DNA from: Panopea generosa
Taxonomy: Eukaryota; Mollusca; Bivalvia; Adapedonta; Hiatellidae
Assembly: GCA_029582155.1 (NCBI GenBank)
Contig: CM055901.1
Location: 49,605,206-49,669,205, forward strand
Reading direction: 5' to 3'
Length of the DNA stretch: 64,000 nucleotides
A program made the translations under genes and the position numbers. How positions within the stretch are numbered: the first letter of the stretch is position 1; every line of letters begins with the position of its first letter. This document shows positions 1 to 15,100 of this stretch, in pieces. The notes below the pieces were generated by a model. The model was given only the letters and a program-made list of their open reading frames with translations, was not told the DNA's origin and made no database searches.

Positions 1-28
1 ACATTTTCTAATTTCATGGTATTGGCAG

Positions 29-124
29 AAACCCCCACCAGAGAAGATAGATGAAACCCAAAGTTTGCAAAAAGCCATGTTGGACTACCTCGCATATAAC
101 GGATCCAGTGAACCAGCATATTTG
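29..124 (+). CDS. NIPBL: NIPBL exon 1 of window
   Basis: Acceptor TTGGCAG ends at 28 and donor GTAAGG starts at 125. It has 32 codons in phase 0, reading KPPPEKIDETQ then LDYLAYNGSSEPAYL. Numbering is local: more 5' exons must exist upstream. Confidence 0.9.
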
Positions 125-3100
125 GTAAGGTCACGGTTTTCTTCTGTGTGTGTATTGTACTGAACACTCCAAAGATGATCCTTTATAATTTAATAGAGTA
201 ATTTGTATTATAATCGAAAAAGTTGTGCTTCAAAAGTCCATTGATTTAAACCTTAGTTTGAAATGCTAAAATATATTATCAAAATTATTGTTTATTATTT
301 AAACATGTAAAACCAGAGTGCCATGAATTTTGTTTCTTAATTTCTTCTGTACTTCTTTAGAATTGTTGCTATAAAAATCTATTAACCTCGACTATTTCAG
401 TTTGCGCGCCAATTTTACATGGCCCAGTGGTTTCGAGATACGAGCAAAGAAGCAGAGAAAAAAATGAAGCAGCAACAATCTGATGAGGACTTTAATGCAG
501 AAGAAGATGAAAAAACTACAGAGCAAGTTGGTGATAGTGAAGCCAGAACCAAATTTCTTTTGTCACAAGTTGAAAGCAACTACAAACCATTTACATCTTA
601 CAAGTAAGTTAGAGACTAACTCTATTTTTTTTTTCCATTTAAATTGAGATTTTATGTGTTGATTTTTCCCTGTGTCGATGTATAACTGGTTTCCCAGCAG
701 TAGTTTTTACTCCTAAGACCATACCAAATCTCGATCTGTCGCCTGGCAGTCAACCCCAGAGACTAGCTACTGCAATATTTTCTCGCCATGCAGATTAGAT
801 CTCCAATATATATAGTGCAATGATAAAATTATTGGGAAAGGTAAATTAGATATTGATAATTATTGGGCAAATGACTTGGTCAAACACACTTGTTGGATTT
901 GAGTAAATTTAATGTACAGTATAAAGGTCAAGGTCACACTTTTGAGTTTGTTTGACAACACTGAGTCTGAGATTTTGTGTCCTGCTTTTAACTTTGTCAC
1001 TCACAGATGGATTTTATAAACACTTGTTACAAATAATCAACATAACATGATGACATGTTGTGCATAACACCCAGACTCCCACTTTAAAGGTCAAGGTCAC
1101 ACTTTAACTTTGACAACACTGAGTCTGTGTGAGATTTAGTGTCGGTCCTTAACTTTGTCAAACATAGATGGATTTCAAAAAACACTTGGCTCAATTGATC
1201 AACATGATGAAGTGTTGAGTGGAAGACCGAGAACCTTTCCTCAAAGGTCAAGGACACACTTTCAATTTATTTGATATTTTGTGTCTGGTCTGTGACTTTG
1301 TTTTTAACTTGGCTCAATTGATCATGATGAAGTGTCGTAGGTAAGACCTACACCTGTTTTGAGTTTGTGTGAGATTTCGTGTCTGGTCCTTTTTCATATG
1401 TGGATGGATTTCAAAAATATTTGGCTGAATTAAACAACATGACATGACAACGCGTCATATGTAAGACCCAGAACCTAACCTCAAAGGTGAAGGTCTCACT
1501 TTCAGTTTGTTTTACATTTCATGTCCGGTCTGTAACTGTCTTACATGGAGGGATTTTAAAATAGTTTGACACAAGTGATCAACATGTCATGATGATGTGT
1601 CACCTGCAATTACCTGTAGAAATACGCAGACCCTTACATCAGATGTCAAGGTCACACTTCAATGTAAAAAAAAACATGAAATTGTGTGTCTAGTCTGAAA
1701 TGTCAGTCCATTACTCATGCTATTCATAGATACATTTAAATTGCTACCTGTTGTAAAATATATTGTTATTTCTACAGACCATTTGGGGGGCAAGTGACAC
1801 TTACCATTGACATTTCTTGTTTGTGTATAAAACATGTGTTTAAATGTTTCATATTTATAAAACTTAATGTTTCTTATGGCACTGTTAACAAATATACATG
1901 TTCTTGTAAAAATGTGGATATACTTAAGCAATAATTGAATACAAACCAAAACACAACAAACCAAAGTAATAGTGATTTATCAATTTTATTGGAGACAAAA
2001 GCTTTAACATTAGTTGCCATTGAAAAGGCAAATTTTAAAACGGAACTCTAGGAGTGAGTTTATGATAGGATTTGCCTTTTTTAGTGGAAGTATGGCTACG
2101 TCAAGAGTTTTTTTCTGTTCCAGCGGATATTAACATAACGATATTCTTCTGTATATAATTATACTACTCAAAATTTGCTATGGATACCTTTTTGTATTTA
2201 AGTACTTGGCGAATTAGCACTTGTGTCTGTTCTTCAAAAATGCAGGTCATGTTCTCCATGTATAGGATATATGCATGTTATAACTAAATGTAATTTTACA
2301 TGAGGACAGCATTAGCAGGAAATATAAATCTGTGATGAATTTTCTACACACCACTTGGAATGATACAGAATTCATTTAAAATATCAGGGTTGTGTAAAAT
2401 TTAACCACAAATCAGCTAATCTGATCTTGATGATCTGATCTTGATTATATGCATTTGTTATTTCAGACCATCTCCAAGTAAGTTGGACTATGACAGTGCA
2501 TGTCTGGTAGCCAGATATCTCTCCTCCAAACGACCATTTGCACAAAGTTTTGACATATATCTTGGTCAGGTATGTATCGTGTTTGTTTAGTTCCAAATGT
2601 CATTATTAATCTACATATATATCTATATTGTATAAACAAGTATTGATACAGTAAACAACAACGCAACACTATTTTGTATTAAATGTTTAATCAGGGGGGG
2701 AAATCTGCATTAAGATCTGAAAGTTATTTTGATAATATTTATTAAATGTGTTCTTTTGTATCTGCAGATATTAAAGGTGCTAGCAGAGAATGCTGTTGCT
2801 ATCAGAACAAAAGCCATGAAGTGTCTCACATCTGTAGTCGAGTCAGATCCAGGAGTTCTTGCCAGAGTAAGTAGTGTGTGTGTAAGCTTATCTGATGGGG
2901 AAGTATACAGATGTAGGGTGTATACACACCAAAATTTATGTAGTCGCATTATCTAGTATATACATGTCATTTTCAGTATACTTACATATGCATTATAATA
3001 TCCAATTTTACAAGGGCTTATACTTGAAGCCCATGTGGTTCCGGCTAAGAATAGAATCACTGTCGATCTCTGCAGAGGGGTAGGAATCCTCGGAATGGGT

Positions 3101-6100
3101 GTCATGTTCATTTTATCATTTTTTATCATGTTCACTATTGTGGTTAAATTATCAACCCCTGTGTGGTTGCAGGGAGTCATGAGTGCTGGCAAGAATAAAA
3201 TCACTGTTGCTTATGCATGTCGTTAGAATCGACAAATTGAGTAGTACGATAGAATTTGCAATTCTGCAGGTATCAAGGTTCTAGGTTCATTCTGCATATT
3301 CATTTGTTGATGTATTTTTTTAATCTATGTTAATTTGTTGTTTTTGTACATGTAGAGTGAACCTGGAATCTCCCTTCCTGTTAGCGTCAAATAACCTATA
3401 ATGTGTTGGTACACCGTAAAATCCTATTCATTCATTATACTTGAATGTTGTTTTATTACAGCCTGACATGGAGAGGGGTGTACATGGCAGATTTCTGGAT
3501 CCGTCAACATCCGTACGTGAGGCAGCTATAGAACTTGTAGGAAAGTTTGTCCTTGTCCGTCCAGAACTTATACCACAGTACTATAACATGCTCTCAGAAA
3601 GAATATTGGTAAGCCAACTAATTTCTAAATAAATTAAGTTCTGATTATTAGTCAATGAACGGTGCGAAGTGGACTTTATCTGTTGGATCATCAATGTATT
3701 ATTGTCTAATATAGAACAGTGTTTGTGATGGTGCAGTTATGACAAATATTTTCTGTCAAAGTACATTGGAGACACTAGAAAAATCTATTGAAGACAATGT
3801 TTTACATATAATCACATGTTATATATTTTTATAATATAATTATCTGCCTAAACAATATCAATTGTCACGAATGAATCATAGAATTTAGCTGTTTGCAAAA
3901 ATGCATATGTTTTACTTTGCACGTTGAAACTCTGAAGCTCTTTACTATCAACTTTATATCTAACTTGGTATTTCTGATTTTATTCAGGACACTGGTATCA
4001 GTGTACGCAAACGTGTGATAAAGATATTCCGAGAGATATTCACAGTGCAACCAGACTTCAACAAAATCCCTGACATGTGCGTAAAGATGATACGACGAGT
4101 TAATGATGAAGATGGCATTAAGGTAGTTGTCTGTTTTATACCCAACCCTGTCGGTACTTGTTACTAATCTGCAAAAATATTCTTCTACATGTATGTGGCT
4201 CACTCGCCCTATGGTAGTCATTTTGAGATCTCAGAGTTGTCTAACTGTTCTATATTCTTCATAAATGTAAAATTTCATCATTTAATTCATACGAATAGGA
4301 TTTGTTTACTCTGTATTTGGTTCTGCTATTACTCCATATAAAAGAAAAGTAGAATTTATTGAAAAATAAAGTAAAAATTGTTAAATTACTATTTCTTGAT
4401 TATTTAGGGTGAAAAATACTTCAAACCAATTTTCAGTGGTGTTATTTTGCTTTACAGAAACTAGTGAATGAAGTTTTCCAAACCATGTGGTTTACACCAC
4501 TAAGTTCGAGAGAAAGGGACTCCGCTAAGTTGATACAGAGGGTTGTAAATATCACAGAGGTTGTAAGTAACTTTTGTTACATGTATGTATTCATAAAAAA
4601 AGTATGAAGTTGATAAAGATATTTCACAATTGTGCTTAACATCTTCCTAGGTATAGTGTGTTCAAAGTAAATGTGGATAAAGTTTCTTTATTGTAGGGCA
4701 CATCACCTGATTCTGGTTAGAATTGATCAAAGCCACAATCCTTCGAACCTGGATTGTGCTGCGTATTTATACATATCATACCAGCTGTGCTTTTTAATAG
4801 ATATAGAATAAATCTGGTAGAGATCTTTGTTTATTGTAATGGTGCACTTGTATTTGTCGACTTTCAGTTGCTTTAATGCTTATTAATTTTCTTGTAGGTA
4901 GCTGCAAGTAAAGACACGGGTTATGAATTTATTGAGCAATTGTTAGATAATGTAAGTATGAACTAAAGATTGATATTGCATTACAATTTCTTATCATGTT
5001 ATCTTGTTGAGCGTACACATTTTTTAATTTACGTTATCTTTACTTTGAAAGCATTGTGTTTTTTTTAGCTCGCCGGGACGAATGTCCAAGAGAGCTATTT
5101 CCATAACGCCGGCGCCATCTCTAGACACCTGGGTTAAACTTTTGCATTTAAGTTTTGGTGTTTTGCTACAATCTCAATCTTTGCATGGGTGGTGAGTTTT
5201 ATCCCAAAGTCAAGCTTTGTTGTCTTCTGAAATCTGTTTTATTATTATTATCTGTCCTTTTTTGTTCAAAATGATAGTAACGAAAATTCAAAAATGCCTG
5301 AAAAAAAAATACTTGCCTTCTGCCCTCGTACATAAAAAAGTACTTGGAAGCACAACAACCAAACAATTTTTTAGGAGTCTCCTTATAATTTTCAACAATT
5401 ATGTACATGAGTGTATGATTTAATATTTCAGTTATTGAAGAAAGATGAACATGGTAACTACAACAAAGCGGCATTGACGTCGTGTAGGCAGATTGTCGAT
5501 TGTCTTGTAGAGAACGTGCTCAGGCTCGAGGAAATCAGTGTCGGTGAGATATTTATATGTGCAGCAAAACATTGTCTGTGGTGATTTAAGGATTTGTAAG
5601 GAAACTGTACGGGTCACTAGTGGTCATTGTACATAAGTACAACCGTACAAACATGACAAATATTGGAACTTATATTGGTATAAGATATAGCTGATTGTTT
5701 TCAGGAATGAAAGTGGATTTCTGGTCTGTATTTCATAGATAAATATAGCATTTTATGTGCATGTAATAAGAAAACTTTGTAACACATAAAGGGCAATAGT
5801 TAAATTTTTATGCTATTCACTTATTACAAATTGGAAGTGTATTTTTACAAGTTGGATCAGATGCAAACAGCTGTATCTGAATGAATTGAACTGATTCAAC
5901 TATGAAAGTATATCTTCTTGTGGGTTAAATATTTGTTGACATCTTTGTCACAGGTTTTGGCACAATTTTCAATGAATAAAAAATGATGCAGCAGGGTTAA
6001 TATATCCATAGAGTATCTTTATATTTTCAGTATGTTATGTATAAGAAGTGGGCTACTATCAGATCGGTCGAAACTTTCAATCAGTTTAAGGGTTCATAAA

Positions 6101-9100
6101 TTTAATGATCAGAAGAAAAATAACCATAGTTATATGTGTTTTGTTTTACAGATGGTAAAGGATGCAGCCAGCGACAGTCTGCGTGCCTCTCTACTTTGTA
6201 TTTATTTAGCAAGATCAAACCAGACTTGATGGTGGAACATGCAACCACATTACAACCATATCTCAATATCAAATGCAATGTAAGTTTGCTAATGTTAAAC
6301 ATTAATTAAAGATGGGAATATACTAGATTCACCTACCATATGTAGATACCAGATTGTCCTCACTATTATCATTGCCTGCAGTGAAAAGAGTGAAAAACAA
6401 CGATTAATATGCAACCATGTTGTAGGTGATCGAAAATGCTGAAGCTTGGCATGGCAATGAATTATCAATCATTATCCACATACAATTTGATCATATTTGG
6501 TAGATGACCACATAGATTTTGGGATAATAATTTGATCTTTTTAATGCTGATTGGATCATCATGATAACTTATAGTCCTTAAACATCACCGTGGTATAACT
6601 TCAGCTGTGGAATCATGATTGTTTAATTACCCACAATGTGTTTGTTGTCACCACATTCACAAATTTTCTTCTTTGCTCTTATTGAAAATTACATTTAAAT
6701 ATCTGGAGTGTGTTTTTTGTAAACATGATATAACTGGTAATTGCTAAAATTGATTTCCAGAATGAAATTGTCATTTGTTGCAAGTATAACTAAATATTTG
6801 ACACACGTACATAAATTAAGAAAACTGAGTAAAAAGTATGGCAAGAAGCCTTTAGTAAAACTTAAATATGATTTTTATTTTGTTGTAGAACCCTGGTGAC
6901 TACTATGTGCTACACTATGTTGCCCGGATATTGGAGCTGGTGATACCATTGATGGACCATCCCAGTGAAAACTTCCTCGTACAGGTGGAAGAAGACATGA
7001 TCAAGTTGATACTTAATCATGGAATGTTGGTAAGTAATATTTGTATGTAACTACTAGTAGAAAGCATTGTCCCACTTGGCTTTATTATTGGTGGGAGATA
7101 GAAGTTAATGTGTGCCTGAATTTATCCATCTTTTAATTGTAATAATCTTTTCATGTTGGTATTGCAAAATGTTTAAATTAAAAATTAACATGCTTATTAG
7201 TAAATTAACATGCAAATTAGTATGCTACCTGCAGAAACAAACTATTTATAGGTAGCTTAACATTTAATATCTGAGGACATTTTATGCCCATTCATTTATT
7301 TTTGACAAGGTTTGCAAAAAGTTATTTATTTGATATTTTACTCTTTTTTTTCATTTCAGGTGCTAGAAAGTTGTGTCAGTTGTTTAGGTGCTGTTGTAAA
7401 TAATGTTAGTCAGAATTACTCTCTTGTCAAAGATTGCTTCCAAAAATTCTTTGGTAAGTATTTATATATGTAGATGTGTAAAATCAAGGGTCATTAAAAA
7501 TCACATTTGTTTGATCTATATACTACTTTTCTTAAAACACAGTGTACAATATTTTAATTAGTGGGGTGGAATCAGCTTTTGGAAAATGAAATTATAAATA
7601 TTGTTGCCCTTGGATATTTTGCTTATTTTTTTAGCAAAAATGTAATATTACTCTGTAGCTATATCAGTGTTTCTGCTAGCTTCAAATTTTTTACGGTCAT
7701 TTTTATGCTCCTTTTAAATTGGGCACCTGCAAATCCAAACTCTACATACTGGTTCACTCTACTTCTGGTTATAATGAATATAGCATATAAATAATACTTT
7801 CAAAACTCAACTGGTAAATTAATAATCATGTCCCGTTTTTGATTCATTAAATCATCTAAGCAGGCTGCTTGTTCGGGCTTGAGATGATTGATGTGACGAA
7901 ACGCTGCTTTGACCTCCATCTTGAAAACTTGTTGGTTGTACTGAGATGTTTAAGTTGCGTCAGAAAAAACACTATTTGCTATTTTAACTGCTTCACTAAT
8001 AAAATGTTTGCTTCAAAACTGCATGAAATGCGCCCTCATGGAAACACTGGCTATAACCATGTTTATATTTGTACATTTGTTACAGGATACTTGGTGAAAT
8101 TCCAGTCATATCACAAAGACAACCCTACGCTTCCTCTTGCGGCTAATAGGAAACCCACTTTACTCAGGTCATTGTTCACTGTTGGATTAATGTGTAAACA
8201 CTTTAATTTTGACTCTCAAGATTTAGCAGATTCAAAGGTAAGTGGAAGGTTATTTTAATTCAAATTTTTAATTAAGCGGTGTACATTATGCACTTGTGAA
8301 GACCCAGTGAATGCATTTTTTTCATTTCTTTTGGCAATGCTGATATGCATATTCATTTAGGAGAAAAATTGCACTTACATGTACAGTCAGTCACAAAATG
8401 AGTGTAACTCGGTCACAGAAAGGTTACCACAGAAAGGTTACTTCATTATTAACTTTTAATCTTTCAAAATTCAGCTGATGTTCTTGAATATTAGTGGTCT
8501 TGTAGGGTTGGCACCACAGCATAACTGTTGGTTATTCCAATGCCAAATGCATTAGAATTATTTAAGAAATGTGTACAACGTGTAATTAATATAAAATAAA
8601 TATATACAAATGTATGATCACTCTCAAACATGTTTTATTAATGAAACTTGTTACAAAAATCAAAAAATTAACATGATGCTTTATACATGATCAGAAACGG
8701 AAAGTAATTAGAAAAAAAAATGTGCAGTAATGAATGGTATCTTTTACAGCGAATCAATCTTTCTAATTTCCAGGGTCAGTTAATGAAAGAGACGATATTT
8801 GATGTGTTGGTCTATTACACAACTCATCAAGATGAAGATGTGCAAATAAAAGCTCTCGCTGGCCTAGGTAGAATGTTATTCTTGATTATCATTGCAAATG
8901 ATTTTATATTGATTAATGTAGCATTCTGCAGTTGTAACAATGCCAAGATGAGTTTTTTTTATGCCCTTGCCATTCAAAGAATTGTTAAGGGACATTAAGC
9001 TACCCCAATTCTTCTGCATGTCTGCCAAATGCCAAATGTATTTATGAACATTAAAAGGGTCTGTATAGTTAATTAATATTTGGTGTGTACATGTAGCTGT

Positions 9101-12100
9101 ATGATTATAGAACAATTGTTAAGTTCAATATTTGTCAACAGTGATCAAGTTTTCAGAAGGAAAATGTACTAACATATAGTCAAGACATCTGCGACATTTC
9201 TAGTGTTCTTCTCTATCAATACCAGGGGTCATAAGTTGAATCCCTGCTTAGCCACAATCTCCGTAATGATTTATATACTGCTTCTCATTGTCATTCATCT
9301 CTCACCACTGATTCAAGTGATAAAACTTACTTGTGGAGATGGGAATAGTAAACCTTGTATTAAGAAACTACCAGAGAAAGTACAGCTATAGGCGATTTTT
9401 AACCCTGTTGCATTTTATTCTCCAAAACATATTTATATAAAAATTATTGTTGGAAGGAGACCAATTTCAACAAACATGGAAAACATACATTTTCGCGAGG
9501 GGAATGAAACATTCTTACATATCACTTAAAAGTTTTTGGACAGAGCTGAGCTCGAATCCACAACATCATTTTGATCATTAGAAACAATCCAAGCACAGAG
9601 GACCACCTGTGGAGTATGGGATTGAACGCTGTCAACATTAGAAAAAAACAGGATCTGCACTTGTACAAAATATTGTATTGCTTTATCTGATGCTATTTTA
9701 CCGGTGCTTATTTGTTATATTTTTTTTCAGGATTTTTGGCAGTTCGTCACTATGAATATATGTTGGGTAGAACTTTAAAGACAATGTACTGTGATCTTTT
9801 AACAAATGCAGATGCTTGTATGAAACTTAAGTGCCAAGTAAGTTCATGTTTCTTAAAGTTTAAAAGCAGTATGTCAATTTTTGTTGTTGTTTTCTCCTAA
9901 CTCCTTACTTTCAAAAGTGGGATTCTGTTTTGATTTTACTAATCCAATGAAAATGTTGTATTTAGTCATGATTTGGTGAATTTGAAATTATAATCGTATC
10001 AAATCATGTTTTAGCTGTTAATTATACTTAGATGGATTATGTTCATTTTAAAACAGAATTCTATTTTCCATCAACACGACTTTTACATAGATCTGTTTAC
10101 CTGCATGATATCAACAATTTAAGTTGATGCAAAGAGAAATTTCAGTTCTATTGTAAATTTTCAATCAGTGCCCACCTCTGGCTGTTGGTCTGTAGTTTTC
10201 ATTTTTCTCTTTCTCAGGATATGTATGTTTGTACTTAGTTAAATTAATCCCAGTCAGTTAGTTTAATGATATTGTACACTTTATTTTAGGTGTTGAAGAA
10301 CCTCTATATATATCTGGTGGAAGAGGAAGTTAGAATGGCCAGATCTGATGCAGAATGTAAGTCATTTTACACATGTGTGGTTCCCTGTTAGTGGAATAAA
10401 ACAGTCGAATTAATAAAAACTCATTTCAGATACAGAATGATAAATTGAAATGATGAATGATTTTTGGGATAAATACTTTTTACTATATACATGTATTTAA
10501 GGTGTAATATATACATTTCCTAAAATTTGAATATCTTTGCTGTTAAAATGTGATAGGTAAAATATAGTGATTAGTTTTAATGTTTTCTGTTTTGTTTATA
10601 AACTTCTTAATTTTGCATCGATTGTGAAACAAGTACTTTCAACTTGGACAAATAATGCTCAAGGTCTTCCTGGGTAGAATCCATACTAAGCATATGTGGG
10701 TAAAGTGTCTTGATCAAGGACACTATACATAGCTGTGGCAAGGGATCGAACCCATGACCCTACAATTATGGATCCGATGTTCTACCACAGGACCTGGCAC
10801 TCCTTGGTATTAATGTAGCATGCCATTATAAATTTTGGGAAATATCATGAAAAGGTTGCTCCAAGATTACTACTGTTCCATTACATTATGTATACTACAT
10901 GTATTTACAGGGAAGAAACATGCAAAAGAAGAAGATCTGAAAGAAATGGGAGATGTGCAATCGGGGTTTGTAACTTTCAATTAAGTTTTAAGGAAGCACA
11001 CATTTAAATTATTATAATTACAGTTGAAAATGGTTTAAACAGTTAAAAAGAACAGGTACTTAACAATTTGAAAAGACACTTGCCAAATTGCTAATCATTT
11101 GGAAAAAAAATGACACCATCAAATTTAGAGGAACTCGTGGAAATATTGATTGGCTTTCATATAACACTATTTCTGGGAAATATACTAGAGTATCTACATG
11201 ATATAAATATCCAGATAGACCATTAATTTTATCTTGTTTGGGACAGGTGCTGTTATATAAACGTTTGAAAAGCATTCTGTTTTACACTGTTCATAAGTTT
11301 ATTTATGTTACAGTATGGCCAGTACCATTATGCAGGTATACTTGAAGCAGGTACTGGAGTCATTCTTCATCAACAAGTCGCAGGCTCGACTTGAAGCATT
11401 AAATGTGATACAGTTAGTTCTCAGGCAAGGTCTCATTCATCCAGTACAGGTATGTATTCTGTTTATTTGCTTGTGTAGAATTTATTCAACTCGTTCTATT
11501 AATGCAATTCACTTTTTTATTATGTCCCCCCTGCTCAGGGTGTTTGTCAGTTCGTCTTTCACGAAATCATGTCTGGAATAGCATATCCAGAATTAAAAAT
11601 CTTGTCCTGATAACTTCTCAGATTTAGAGGGAAAGATCAATGTGAGGTTTAGTTACACATCTCTGTTGAGAGTCTGGTTTGATGATAATTTACTGAGTTG
11701 TGACCATTTTTTTTTCTTTCAAAATTACAAATCTTTCAAGAGAACTTTTACATCTGTTTGAGGAGATAAAAGTTATTGGCTGCAAGACAATTTCTAGTTT
11801 TAACATGTTTTCTGTTTTTCTATTGGGATTTATACACACAATGTATAAAGGCTATTTTTGAAGTGATTTTGTTTTGTTACAAAAATAATTTGAAATGATT
11901 AGATCATGATTTTACAGTCAAAATTGATTTTGGACTTCCGTATAGGTTGTTATGATGTATGGATCTTTTGACTATAGATATATTTCTATTTTCAGTGTGT
12001 ACCATATCTTGTTGCCATGGGCACAGATACAGAAGCACCTATACGTATTAAAGCTGAGCAGCAGCTGCAGGAAATCGAGAAAAAGTATCCAGGGTTTATA

Positions 12101-15100
12101 CATGTATGTCGATGGAATTATTATCCTTCAATTTACTTTAATTAGTAACAGTGTTTTCTCCAGAGCGCGTTTCATGCGTTTTTGATGCAATCAAGTTTGT
12201 TCAGTGCATCCACTATGATGCAACCTTAAAAATACAGAAATTCAAATTACGCATATTTGTTTGGCAAGCTGGTTTCAGAGTTATTTTTACAATGCTAGCT
12301 GTTTTGACAGATCACATGGTGTGCTTGAGGGAAACCCCGGTCACGCGGTTCTACTAAGTTACATAAATGCTTTAGTTGGTTATTAACGCTATATTGATTC
12401 AATCACAAATACGATTGTGATCACAAACATTATTTTCTATTGTAGTTTGAAGACAATATCTGTTAAAACAAATGTATTCTGCAACAATAGCACTGATATA
12501 TACCCAGTTTCAGGTTGTTTGTATATAAAGATGAAATGTGGAATCGTGAAACTTTCCAAAAAAGTTTTTTACAGTGTACGGAAGACCTACTCTAGGCCTA
12601 TCTGAAAAACTCTTTATTTTGTTTTCTATAAGGTATCGAGACGCGTATGCATGATATTTAATACCAGTTTAAACATCAGCTGGTCCAAGTTTTACAACGG
12701 TTTTTCCGGCGGCGTTTATGTTTCTTTAACAGACGTTAGGGCTTTTCCAGAATTAAATGTATGGGGGGGTCGGACGGCAGTATAATTAAAATTTTATGCC
12801 TGGTGGGTGTTTTCATAAAAAAAAATGATTCCTTGTGGGGTAAAAGTTTATTAAAATTTATGCCTTGCCGGTATTTCCGTCTCTGAACCGAATTTTTTCT
12901 TCAACACCGTTTTTCTTCTCGAAATTTTATATATTTTCTGCCCAGATATTTCCTCCCGTCGTATACAAAACATAAAATTGTCCTTCCCCATGTACCGCAG
13001 CGAGTCGATATCCCGCAGCGTCAAGATTTCGGCGAACGCGGCGGAAACTGCAGGTCTTTTAAATTTACCTTGATTTTACCTACATGTTTGCCACTGACAC
13101 GCGTGTTGTAGCGATTGTAGTACATAACCTCCAGACATCAGGACCAAGTGAACGTTTTACGCGTCTACACAGTTGGACACTCGATACACTGGTGTTGTTT
13201 ATGTTAGGGATTGTCTTCAATTAACTTTTTCATCTCAAACTGATTGATCTTTTTTTGTTAAGACCGCTATAATATAATTATATCACCCGACAACAACATA
13301 TGATTTAATTTGTTTGTTTGAAACAAAGTATAATTATCTACCTTCGGACTTCCCGAAAAGTGACAAGAAACATACTCTTGGTCGTGAATAAATTCGTGAA
13401 AAAAATGTACAAGCTAATCAGATGGCGGAATACACTCGTAGCAGGCCGTAACCCCGTCTGCTTTATTAAATTGATGCCGAGATGCCGTGTCACAATGTTA
13501 TCTCCTCAAGTAAATTTCACGAATTATATATCAATATTTTACGTATCGGATATGTTTACAAATACTCCATTACGGATATGAATATACAGATGTGTATAAT
13601 ATTAAATTCTGCAAAAACTACGATTCAACTCTACGGCGGCATTTCTATAATTGTATGCGTATCTGCGCTGTTTGTCAGATTGTGTAAAACGCTAATTTAT
13701 TCAGCACAAAAAGAAACACCAATAAATGCAAAGTCTATAGTGACAAAAAATCTAAATTGGGACATTGCGTTATCAGTGAAAATAACATCCAAATTCTCAG
13801 ATTTATCATCCTACGCCTCATTCTTACCTCAGCGTCTGAAAAAATCATGGGGGAAAAGCAGATATTTCTTAGCGGTCTTACAAAAACATAAATTGGACTG
13901 TGAAATTGTCTTCGAGCATCCATAACCGGATTGTTTGCCATCGGGTGTGGGAAATGAGGTCAAATTAGATTAAACCTTTATCGATAGTAGGGAGTAAATA
14001 ACATGTGTCATAATAATGTTTGTTTCACTGTCAGAGTGATGTCATCGGACATTGGCACAAGGCGTTAAGGAAAGGGACAGCGTGTTCATTCTGTGCATAA
14101 ATTTAGGCATGTGTAGTTATAAATATAACTCTCTTTACGGATTGTATCAATTTAATAGTAATTATTTTTTTAAGAAATTAGTATACTGAAAATAAACATT
14201 TTAGAAGACAACTAGTTACAAACCAACACTAACCTTTAATTATTATTATGTTGTTGTTTTTTTCGTTTGTTATCTGTAGTGCCCCTTTATTTAATTCTCG
14301 ACCTGAGGTAAATTGTGACGTAATCACTTGCATATCGGCATTAGATCAAAAGTGTAACGTCGGATTACTTCAAAGAAAGTAGGCAACCGTTCGGACTAGT
14401 AATTTTGCAAGCGTTACAATGAGAAAACATTAGAAAGGGGATTTTAGCCTTTTTTTTTATTTTGTGCATGGTGGTATTTTATTGAATTAAAATTTGATGC
14501 ATGGTGGTATATATCACAATTAAATTTTATGCTCTGTGGGTAAAAAAAAAAAGTGCCGTCCGACCCCCCCCCCCCCCCCCCATACATTTAATTCTGGAAA
14601 AGCCCTTATTGAAAAAGAAAATAAACTTGTAGAAAATTATATTCATTTTGAAAAATGATTTATATGTAATTTCAGAAATTTAATTAATTTTTGTTAAGTT
14701 ACCATTAAAATATTTTTATATTATTAAAGGTAACATTACTCTAAAATGAATCTTATCTATGAGCCAGAAGAAAAATGATTTTGGAAAAAAAGAAAACAAC
14801 AAAAGCTTTGTTTTCAAAACAGCATGTAGCTCAGCTGAAATATGAAATATTGAAATAATTTTAGTGTAATTCATTAAAAATAGTCAGGGGCCATGGTGAT
14901 CAAGCTGGGGCCATGACATTTGAAAAGTTCATGGCCCTGTGGCCATGATCATAAAAACTAGTTTCTAGTTGTAACTTGTTGCCAAAATTGAAACATTCAT
15001 TTGAAGTCAAATTGTTTTGAAGTTGTTAACCTAAGTTGCACCAATTTGCTGGAGCTGGAGAAAACACTGTAGTTATATAATTAGATTTATAGAATAAATG

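Noticed and set aside
13482-13925. 147-codon frame inside the Harbinger-like element as a transposase
   Set aside because: No DDE, Myb/SANT or other transposase motif visible; listed as an open question, not a gene.
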